In this document: positions 1 through 7,537 of the stretch, in pieces
Numbering within the stretch: the stretch's first letter is position 1
Layout: the number at the start of each line of letters is the position of its first letter
Assembly: GCA_021806845.1 (NCBI GenBank)
Contig: JAKAPV010000056.1
Span: forward strand, 1 to 13,313
DNA: 13,313 nucleotides
Direction: 5' to 3'
Source of the DNA: Bacillota bacterium
GTDB lineage: Bacteria > Bacillota > Sulfobacillia > JAJZYS01 > JAJYTV01
The notes under the pieces: generated by a model
What the model was told of the DNA's origin: nothing
Database searches by the model: none
The model's input: only the letters and a program-made list of their open reading frames with translations
Translations under genes and position numbers: made by a program

Positions 1-760
1 CGCCGTGTTTTCGGTGATAGTGAGCCAGGGCGGCATAGGTGGGAAGATAGAGCGCCGTCGGTTCATCGTTGCACTCCGTGAAGCGGATCGTGGCCATGTC
101 GATGACCGAGGAGATGAGCGCGATACCGTTGGGGAACCATCCGTAGCGCGTCTGCAGGTGGTCGGCCAAGGCGCTCGCCCGCACGGTCCCGTACGATTCG
201 CCGGCAAGGAACTTGGGCGACAACCAGCGTCCGTTCCTTGACGTCCAGAGTCGGATGAGCGCACCGACCGACTCAAGGTCCTTCTGGAAACCGTGGTACT
301 CGCCCGCCTTGCCGCCCTCCACGACTCGGGAGTAGCCAGTGGTCACCGGGTCAATGAACACCAGGTCGGTCACGGCGAGGAGGGTCTCGGCATTGTCGGC
401 AATCCCCCACGGCGGCGGAGTCAGCTCCCCGTCATCGCCCATCAGCACCCGACGGGGGCCGAGCAGACCGAGGTGCAGCCACACGCTCGACGATCCCGGT
501 CCGCCGTTGAAGGCGAACGTAACCGGGCGGGTCGTGGGGTCCGCCCCCTCCAGCACATAGGAGGTGACAAACATCTCCGCCTTGGGCCGGAACCCGGTCC
601 ACTTTCCATCCTCCACCACTTCCTCCCGAAGCACCATCCGCCCGGCGGTGACGGTGTAGCGGAGCTCCCCGGACGGCGTCGTGAGGGCATGGGTCGTGGT
701 GACGAGGTCGTCCGTGGGCTCAGGGCGGCGGGCGCCGTCGCCATCGACAAGTCGAGCCAT
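1..760 (-). CDS. Serine carboxypeptidase-like (S10 family) peptidase, partial
   Basis: The minus strand is open without a stop from position 760 to the window edge (253 codons), so the C-terminal part lies outside. Two hallmarks of peptidase family S10 are visible: NGGPGSSS (residues 85-92, oxyanion region) and GESYG with the nucleophile Ser at residue 189. Between them lie FIDPVTTGYSR and WTSRNGRWLSPKF, typical of bacterial S10-like proteins. The catalytic Asp and His would be off the left edge. Family members remove C-terminal residues from peptides at acidic pH; bacterial members are poorly characterised. No signal peptide is seen, but the true N-terminus may be lost. The only in-frame ATG (758-760) sits in sequence that also encodes Asd on the plus strand, and recognisable S10 sequence begins around residue 12 (RPEPTDD), so this start is probably an accident of the junction at about 720-735. 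Family call is confident; the start is not. Confidence 0.88.
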   Translation of the reverse strand, partial: MARLVDGDGARRPEPTDDLVTTTHALTTPSGELRYTVTAGRMVLREEVVEDGKWTGFRPKAEMFVTSYVLEGADPTTRPVTFAFNGGPGSSSVWLHLGLLGPRRVLMGDDGELTPPPWGIADNAETLLAVTDLVFIDPVTTGYSRVVEGGKAGEYHGFQKDLESVGALIRLWTSRNGRWLSPKFLAGESYGTVRASALADHLQTRYGWFPNGIALISSVIDMATIRFTECNDEPTALYLPTYAALAHYHRKHG

Positions 761-1477
761 TTCCGCATGCACGACGCGACGCCTCTCGTCGTGCCGGAAG
801 TGAACTTTGACGCCATCACCGGCGACACCCGGATCATCGCAAGTCCAAACTGCTCCACCATCCAGCTCGTGATGGCGCTCGCTCCGCTCGAGCGTACCGC
901 GGGGCTTGGCCGCGTCCTCGTCAGCACGTATCAGTCGGTCTCGGGCAGCGGGCGCGAGGCGCTCGAGGGGCTCGAGGCGGAGGCGAGGGCCTACGCTGCC
1001 GGCGAGGAGATAGCGCCCAAGGCGTATGCCCAGCCCATCCACATGAACGTGCTTGCCCAATGCGACGCCTTCCTCGAGGACGGCTTCACCAAGGAAGAGC
1101 AGAAACTCCGCCAGGAGACGAGAAAGATCCTCTCGCGCCCGGACCTGCCGCTCGCGGCAACCGCCGTTCGCGTGCCCGTGCGGGTGGGACACTCCGAGGC
1201 TGTGACGGTGGAGCTCGGGCGCCCGATGGACGCTGCCGAGGCCCGTCGCCTGCTTGGAGAACAGCCGGGCGTCCGCGTCGTCGACGATCCGCAGCACGCG
1301 ATCTACCCCACGGCCCGCATGGCCGACGGAATCGACGAAGTGCTCGTGGGTCGCGTGCGTCAGGACCCGGACCGCGCCGATGTCCTTCACCTCTTTGTGG
1401 TGGCCGACAACTTGCGCAAGGGCGCGGCAACAAACGCCGTACAGATCGCGGAGGCCATATGGAAGACCCGGCAGTAG
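725..1477 (+). pseudogene. asd: Aspartate-semialdehyde dehydrogenase, 5'-truncated
   Basis: About 250 codons of Asd, the NADPH-dependent enzyme that reduces aspartyl phosphate to aspartate semialdehyde, the branch point to lysine/diaminopimelate, threonine and methionine. Visible motifs: AIDKSSHFRM, PLVVPEVN, the catalytic Cys in SPNCSTIQ (Cys codon 851-853), the QSVSGSG loop, PIHMNV, and the catalytic His in GHSEAV (His codon 1190-1192), then a normal C-terminus. Complete family members have about 330-350 residues. Here the N-terminal 80-90, including the GxTGxxG nucleotide-binding motif, are absent. The frame stays open upstream to 293, but that stretch is antisense to the S10 gene and encodes nothing Asd-like. 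The last 19 bases overlap dapG, as in an intact lysine operon. As given, the gene could not make a working enzyme. Because Asd is normally essential, a second copy or a false join should be suspected. Confidence 0.9.
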
Positions 1478-2688
1478 TCGTTCAAAAGTTCGGCGGCACC
1501 TCCGTTTCCGACCGCGAGCGCCGTGCGCGCGCTGCGGAAATCGTACGGCGCAGCATCGAGGAGGGCCTGCGGCCAGTTGTCGTCGTGTCCGCCCCTGGGC
1601 GCCTCGGCGATGCGTACGCAACCGACACTCTCCTGCGGCTCGGCCGCGAGGAAGGCGGCAGCATCCCTACCCGCGAGTCAGACCTGCTGGTTGCCTGCGG
1701 GGAGATCATCTCGGCCGTTCTGATGGCGGCAAACCTGCGCAGCGTCGGCATCACATCTCAGGTACTGACGGGGTCGCAGGCGGGCATCGAGACGGACGGG
1801 ACGTACGGGGACGCGAAGGTCCTGCGCGTCGACCCGGAGCCCCTGCGCGCGGTCATCGCCGAAGGAGCGGTGCCTGTCGTGGCTGGGTTCCAGGGCAGCA
1901 CTCCATCCGGTGAACTGGCGACGCTCGGCCGCGGCGGGTCCGACACGTCGGCGGCGGCGATCGGGGCGGCGCTGGGAGCCCAGTTCGTCGACATCTTCAC
2001 GGACGTCGACGGCGTGAAGACGGCTGACCCTCGCGTCGTCCCGGAGGCCCGCACCATCACGGAGCTCGACTACGATGAACTCTTCCAGCTGGCGGAGGCG
2101 GGAGCGAAGGTCGTGCACCCGCGCGCCGTGGAGATCGCGCGCCAGGCACGCGTGCCGCTGCGCGTCCGATCGACCTTCGCAGACGACCACGGCACGCTGG
2201 TCGGAGGCATGCGCCTTGTGGATCTCTGGCAGGCGCGGCGCCCCGACCGTTCCATCGTCGGCGTCACGGACCGCACCGACATCGGACTCGTCCTGGTCGA
2301 GACGCCGCAGGACGACAGCCGGTCCGCGATCGAAGCGAGCATCTTCGAGAGCCTCGCGAAGCAGGGCGTTTCGGCAGATATGATCTCCGTATCGCCGGGG
2401 CGCGTCGCCTTCATCGTCGACCGTGCGAAGCTGCCGCTCGCCGGCACGACGCTGGATGGCCTCGGCCTTGCGCACCACCTGCGCGACGACGTCGCCAAGG
2501 TCGCCATCGTGGGATCCGCGATCCAGGGCCTGCCGGGCGTCATGGCGACCCTCACGGCCGGCCTCCTCGGCGCCGGTGTCCAGATCCTCTCCACCTCTGA
2601 CTCGCACTCCTCGATCGCGTGCCTCGTGCCGGCCACGAGCCGCGAAGCCGCAGTGCGCGCGCTGCACCGCCAGTTCAATCTCTCCTGA
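1459..2688 (+). CDS. dapG: Aspartate kinase (DapG-type, monofunctional)
   Basis: Phosphorylates the beta-carboxylate of aspartate, the first step of the aspartate family pathway. The 409-residue protein begins at the ATG at 1459, which follows GGAGG (1450-1454) by four bases and overlaps the asd end. An upstream open frame exists but has no family features. Motifs: KFGGTSV (residues 10-16) at the nucleotide-binding site, RGGSDTSA (158-165) and TDVDGVKTADPR (181-192) in the kinase domain, then two regulatory ACT regions. One ACT starts near residue 265, the other near 346 (VAIVGSAIQGLPGVMA). Length and position between asd and dapA match Bacillus DapG, aspartokinase I, which is feedback-inhibited by meso-diaminopimelate; that control is inferred here. 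There is no homoserine dehydrogenase fusion. A gap of only 36 bases to dapA suggests cotranscription. The kinase family is certain; the DapG assignment rests on synteny and length. Confidence 0.93.
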   Translation: MEDPAVVVQKFGGTSVSDRERRARAAEIVRRSIEEGLRPVVVVSAPGRLGDAYATDTLLRLGREEGGSIPTRESDLLVACGEIISAVLMAANLRSVGITSQVLTGSQAGIETDGTYGDAKVLRVDPEPLRAVIAEGAVPVVAGFQGSTPSGELATLGRGGSDTSAAAIGAALGAQFVDIFTDVDGVKTADPRVVPEARTITELDYDELFQLAEAGAKVVHPRAVEIARQARVPLRVRSTFADDHGTLVGGMRLVDLWQARRPDRSIVGVTDRTDIGLVLVETPQDDSRSAIEASIFESLAKQGVSADMISVSPGRVAFIVDRAKLPLAGTTLDGLGLAHHLRDDVAKVAIVGSAIQGLPGVMATLTAGLLGAGVQILSTSDSHSSIACLVPATSREAAVRALHRQFNLS

Positions 2689-2724
2689 CCTGCCGGCCCG
2701 TCTCGCTTGAAGGGGGTAAGCCCA

Positions 2725-3606
2725 ATGCCGGTCGGACGCATGCTGACGGCCATGGCCACACCGTTCACCCCGCAGCTCGAACTGGACCCCCAGAAGGCGC
2801 GCTCCCTCTCGCAGCGGCTGGTCGAGGAGGGATCCGACGGCATCGTCGTCGCCGGGACGACCGGCGAGTCGCCGACGCTTTCCGAAGAAGAAAAAGTCCT
2901 GCTCTTCGAGGCGGTCGCCGACGCCGCAGGAGACCGCGCCACCGTGTGGGCCAACACGGGGAACTACGATACGAGCGCCTCGGTCCGCCTCACGCAGGCG
3001 GCGGAGCGCACGGGCGTGCACGGCGTGATGCTCGTCGTCCCGTACTACAACAAGCCGTCCCAGGAGGGACTCTACCGCCACTTCCGCACGATCGCCGATG
3101 CGACGCGCCTGCCCGTCATGCTCTACAACGTGCCTTCGCGCACGAGCCAGAACCTGCTGGCGGAGACGGTCCTGCGCATCGCCCGCGACTGCCCGAACGT
3201 CGTGGCCGTCAAGGAGGCGTCGGGCAGCCTCGAACAGGCGGCCGAGATCGTGCGCGGCCGCAAGCGCGACCTCTCCGTACTGTCCGGTGACGACAAGATG
3301 ACCCTGCCGCTCCTCTCGATCGGGGCCGACGGCGTCGTCTCCGTCGCGTCGCACCTCGTCGGACCCGAGATCCGGCGCATGATCGAAGCGTTCCTGAAGG
3401 GCCAGGTGCGGATCGCGCAGGAACTGCACCTGCGCCTCTTGCCGCTCTTCACGGGCCTGTTCTTCACGTCGAACCCGGTGCCGCTCAAGCGTGCGCTGCA
3501 GCTCTGCGGACGCGACATCGGAGGCGTGCGGCTACCGCTCGCTCCGCCGAGCGCGGCCGAGGACGACTTCCTGCAAGGCCTCTTGCGCAGCCAGGGCCTC
3601 CTCTAG
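2725..3606 (+). CDS. dapA: 4-hydroxy-tetrahydrodipicolinate synthase
   Basis: Condenses pyruvate with aspartate semialdehyde, the first step committed to diaminopimelate and lysine. The 293-residue length is standard for DapA. The ATG at 2725 is chosen because it follows an AAGGGGG ribosome binding site by eight bases; a TTG six codons upstream is also open but lacks such a site and would overlap it. Expected active-site residues are present: Thr45-Thr46 in AGTTGES, Tyr134 in LYNVPSR, and the Schiff-base Lys163 in VAVKEASG. GVMLVVPYYNKPSQEG is the usual (beta/alpha)8 barrel segment. It lies just after dapG and ends four bases before a strong hairpin (3610-3635), so it is probably the last gene of the asd-dapG-dapA unit. 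Related N-acetylneuraminate lyase-family aldolases share the barrel, but the motifs and operon favour DapA. Confidence 0.95.
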   Translation: MPVGRMLTAMATPFTPQLELDPQKARSLSQRLVEEGSDGIVVAGTTGESPTLSEEEKVLLFEAVADAAGDRATVWANTGNYDTSASVRLTQAAERTGVHGVMLVVPYYNKPSQEGLYRHFRTIADATRLPVMLYNVPSRTSQNLLAETVLRIARDCPNVVAVKEASGSLEQAAEIVRGRKRDLSVLSGDDKMTLPLLSIGADGVVSVASHLVGPEIRRMIEAFLKGQVRIAQELHLRLLPLFTGLFFTSNPVPLKRALQLCGRDIGGVRLPLAPPSAAEDDFLQGLLRSQGLL

Positions 3607-3609
3607 CGC

Positions 3610-3635
3610 GCGCGGCCGGGTGCCACCGGCCGCGC
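3610..3635 (+). terminator. GC-rich hairpin after dapA (probable terminator)
   Basis: A perfect 10-bp stem, GCGCGGCCGG (3610-3619) with CCGGCCGCGC (3626-3635), closes a six-base loop four bases after the dapA stop. The tail TTGCCTT is only weakly T-rich, so termination may be partial and some dapA transcripts may read into rnjB. The -35 hexamer of the next promoter starts at the first base after the stem. Confidence 0.6.
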
Positions 3636-3664
3636 TTGCCTTCGCGGGTCAGCGTCTGTATACT
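3636..3664 (+). promoter_or_regulatory. Sigma-A-type promoter upstream of rnjB
   Basis: TTGCCT (3636-3641, four of six matches to TTGACA) and TATACT (3659-3664, five of six to TATAAT) are separated by exactly 17 bases. A start near 3671 would give an untranslated leader of about 180 bases before the rnjB TTG codon. AT-rich hexamers at correct spacing are rare in this GC-rich window, which makes the match more credible. Confidence 0.6.
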
Positions 3665-3670
3665 GCAAGG

Positions 3671-3851
3671 CAGATCTTGTGTACGGACCTGCGCCGAGAG
3701 GCAAACGGGTCCCTGCGGCGACTGCCGGGACGGCGGGCAGGCGTCAACGGGGCGGGACGGCTATGTCTGTCCTAGTTTGCGTTTTGGCGCGCCCGCCCGC
3801 GCTTTCGTGTGCGTGCCAACGGGGCCTAGGCACAGAGGAGGGACCAATCGT
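3671..3851 (+). promoter_or_regulatory. Structured 5' leader of the rnjB transcript
   Basis: This leader has no credible reading frame of its own. By eye it can fold into at least two hairpins. The first pairs GGACC (3685-3689) with GGTCC (3708-3712) and has an inner GCC/GGC stem capped by a GAGA (GNRA) tetraloop at 3696-3699. The second pairs 3780-3792 with 3811-3821 (11 pairs, including one G-T, with a two-base TT bulge) and ends about 15 bases before the AGGAGG ribosome binding site (3836-3841). I recognise no known riboswitch class. It could affect RNase J synthesis or be an ordinary leader; function is inference. Confidence 0.4.
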
Positions 3852-5554
<1,703 letters not shown>

Positions 5555-5555
<1 letters not shown>

Positions 5556-6427
5556 TGCCTCCCCGGGTTCAGGCCGGAGCGGCGCTGACGCTCGCGAACC
5601 TCCTCTGGGCCACCACCTACACGGCTTCTGCGCTTGCACTCTCGATCGGCGCGGGGCGGCTTGCCGCCCTGCGCTTCATCATTGCTGGGCTGCTCGTGCT
5701 CGGCTTCGTGCTGCGTGCGGGCCTGCCGCGCGGCAAGCTGCTTCTCCAGGCCGCGGGCCTCGGGGTCCTCGGCTTCAGCGTCGCGTTCGGCCTGCAGTTG
5801 CTCGGCATCGCGTACGCCGGAGCGACGCTCGCTGCGCTTTCGATCGCGCTCGAGCCGCTCACGACGGCCCTTGTGGCGCGCCTCGTGCTGAGAGAGCGAC
5901 TGAGCCGCCTGATGCCGGTCGCCTTCCCGCTCGCGGTCGCCGGCACCTGGCTTTTGGCCGGAGCACCTCTACCGGGGCACAACGCGCACTTCATCGGCAT
6001 CCTCTTCCTTGTGCTGGCGACCGTCTGCTACGGTTTCTACAACGTCCTCGGCAAGCCGCTCGCCCATGCGATCGGCGAGTTCCGCCTGACCGGCATCGGC
6101 ACCATCGCGGCAGCCATCACGCTGACTCCTTTGCTGTTTTTCGGGCCGTGGCCGCAGGTCCATCCCGGCGACTGGATCGCGGTCGTCTATCTGGGCCTCG
6201 GGCCGACCATCGCCGCCTACTCGCTCTGGTACTACGCGGTCCGCCGCGTGCAGGTCGGCTTTGCCGCCTTTTTTCTCTACGTGCAGCCGGTTGCGGGTGC
6301 GGCGCTCGGTTGGCTCTGGCTCGGCCAGGGACTCAGCCTGCTGCAGCTGTTCGGCGGCTTCCTCATCCTTCTCGGCGTCTATCTCGGCGTGCGCGAGGGC
6401 AGTCCGGCGGAGAGTGTCATCGTCTGA
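5555..6427 (+). CDS. EamA/DMT-superfamily transporter
   Basis: A 290-residue membrane protein with about ten hydrophobic segments arranged as two EamA repeats (roughly residues 8-138 and 150-282). Short charged loops separate them, for example LVLRERLS after the fourth segment and YYAVRRVQVG in the second half. It belongs to the drug/metabolite transporter superfamily, whose members mostly export amino acids, metabolites or drugs; the substrate cannot be read from sequence. It starts within TGATG, sharing one base with the rnjB stop, so translation is probably coupled to RNase J. A 46-base gap separates it from tepA. Export of an aspartate-family amino acid is a guess from the neighbouring dap genes. 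Bacillus has no such gene between rnjB and tepA as far as I recall. Confidence 0.88.
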
Positions 6428-6473
6428 GCACCTGCGGGCAGTACGGGCATGCTAGCGCGGGAGGGACCGCGCA

Positions 6474-7295
6474 TTGGCTGACGAGAAGGCGCAGCGCAAA
6501 GAGCCAGAGGGCGCGATCGAGAGCCTCGGTACGACAGAGGTTCCCCGCTCGAAAAGTCCCGTGCACTGCCTGACCGTCATCGGGCAGATCGAGGGCCATG
6601 TCCTCTTGCCCAGCCAGAACAAGACGACGAAATACGAGCACGTCATCCCGCAGCTCGTGGCGGTGGAAGAGAACCCCGAGATCGAGGGCCTTCTCGTGGT
6701 GCTCAACACGGTCGGGGGTGACGTCGAGGCGGGGCTCGCCCTCGCCGAGCTGGTCGCCGGTCTTTCCAAGCCGACCGTGAGCCTGGTGCTGGGCGGCGGA
6801 CACTCGATCGGCGTGCCGATCGCGGTCGCCGCGGAGCAGTCGTTCATCGCGCCGACGGCGACCATGACGATCCACCCTCTGCGGCTGAACGGGCTTGTCG
6901 TCGGCGTGCCGCAGACCTACGAGTACATAGACCGCATGCAGGACAGGGTCATCCGCTTCATTTCCGGCCACTCCCGCATTCCGGAGCATCGCCTCAAGGA
7001 GCTGATGACGCGGACGGGAGACCTCGCCCGGGATGTCGGCACGGTGCTCGTCGGCCAGGAGGCCGTGCGCGAGGGGATCATCGACCAGGTCGGGACCTTG
7101 CAGGACGCGATGGCCGCCGTGCTCCGTCGCATCGAGCAGCGCAAGGGGGTGAAGCCGGGTGCTCTACACGATCGTGCCGCCCGAGGTGATCTGGCGGACG
7201 GAGGAGCCGAAGGAGCTGAGCCAGTCCTTGCTGCAGCCGGTGCCGGGCGGTCTCGTCGCCGTTCGCCGCGGCGCCGACGGCCGCTCGAAGGTTGA
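6474..7295 (+). CDS. tepA: ClpP-fold serine protease TepA (probable frameshift near 3' end)
   Basis: A TepA/YlfB-type member of the ClpP/crotonase fold. B. subtilis TepA is called translocation-enhancing protein, and the group lies beside rnjB/dapA in many spore formers. The TTG at 6474 follows GGGAGGG (6459-6465) by eight bases. Candidate catalytic residues are Ser111 in GGGHSIGVP and His134 in TMTIHPLRL, with Asp187 (LARDVG) a possible third. Preceding elements VLNTVGGDVEAGLALAELV match the ClpP core. No signal peptide or membrane segment is seen. Residues after Lys-Gly225 form an Arg/Ala/Gly-rich tail of 48 residues that overlaps ylzJ in another frame. Removing one G from the run at 7145-7149 would give a TGA at once and a 225-residue protein ending six bases before ylzJ. 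The tail is therefore probably an artefact or a real frameshift. Confidence 0.88.
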   Translation: MADEKAQRKEPEGAIESLGTTEVPRSKSPVHCLTVIGQIEGHVLLPSQNKTTKYEHVIPQLVAVEENPEIEGLLVVLNTVGGDVEAGLALAELVAGLSKPTVSLVLGGGHSIGVPIAVAAEQSFIAPTATMTIHPLRLNGLVVGVPQTYEYIDRMQDRVIRFISGHSRIPEHRLKELMTRTGDLARDVGTVLVGQEAVREGIIDQVGTLQDAMAAVLRRIEQRKGVKPGALHDRAARGDLADGGAEGAEPVLAAAGAGRSRRRSPRRRRPLEG

Positions 7296-7368
7296 ACGGG
7301 TGATCTCGACCGACCCGATGCTCTACCTGCGACCCGAACTGCAGCCAGGGATGGAGTGGCCGCACTAA
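7159..7368 (+). CDS. ylzJ: YlzJ-like small protein
   Basis: A 69-residue protein starting at GTG, with GGGGG at 7145-7149 as a possible ribosome binding site. The sequence opens MLYTIVPPEVIW, contains the segment VISTDPMLYLRPELQPG, and ends in EWPH. This matches my memory of the YlzJ family, encoded just after tepA in Bacillus. Function is unknown. It has no membrane segment or signal peptide. Its whole 5' part is overlapped by the current tepA frame; if tepA is corrected for a one-base frameshift, the genes are adjacent and not overlapping. It is the last gene before the terminator at 7397-7431. Family identity rests on the LYT...P.EVI start and the STDP.xYL..xYQPG-like end plus synteny. Confidence 0.85.
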   Translation: MLYTIVPPEVIWRTEEPKELSQSLLQPVPGGLVAVRRGADGRSKVERVISTDPMLYLRPELQPGMEWPH

Positions 7369-7396
7369 GGCTCACTGTTTTGCGTGGCAATGCTCA

Positions 7397-7431
7397 GGGG
7401 TGCCGCCTGCATTCGCAGGGGCGCCCTTTTT
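7397..7431 (+). terminator. Intrinsic terminator after ylzJ
   Basis: The left arm 7397-7410 (GGGGTGCCGCCTGC) pairs with the right arm 7415-7426 (GCAGGGGCGCCC) around the loop ATTC, giving 12 pairs with two single-G bulges, followed at once by TTTTT (7427-7431). It lies 28 bases after the ylzJ stop and closes the rnjB-EamA-tepA-ylzJ unit. Confidence 0.75.
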
Positions 7432-7537
7432 GGCGGAGAGGGCCATCCCGGGCTATATCCAGGCGGCGGCAGGACCTGGGTTACCCGAATGCGAAGAGCC
7501 TATGCGGTCTTGGTCACAACGTGTGGAGGGACAGCGT

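Noticed and set aside
293..724. Upstream extension of the asd reading frame
   Set aside because: Although open, it is antisense to the S10 peptidase gene and contains no Asd features such as the nucleotide-binding glycine motif; Asd homology starts at about 725.
1678..3429. A 583-codon open frame on the minus strand opposite dapG and dapA
   Set aside because: It is antisense to two genes with complete catalytic motifs, spans their intergenic gap, and its protein is Arg/Asp/Gly/His-rich without any domain. Long antisense frames are common in GC-rich DNA.
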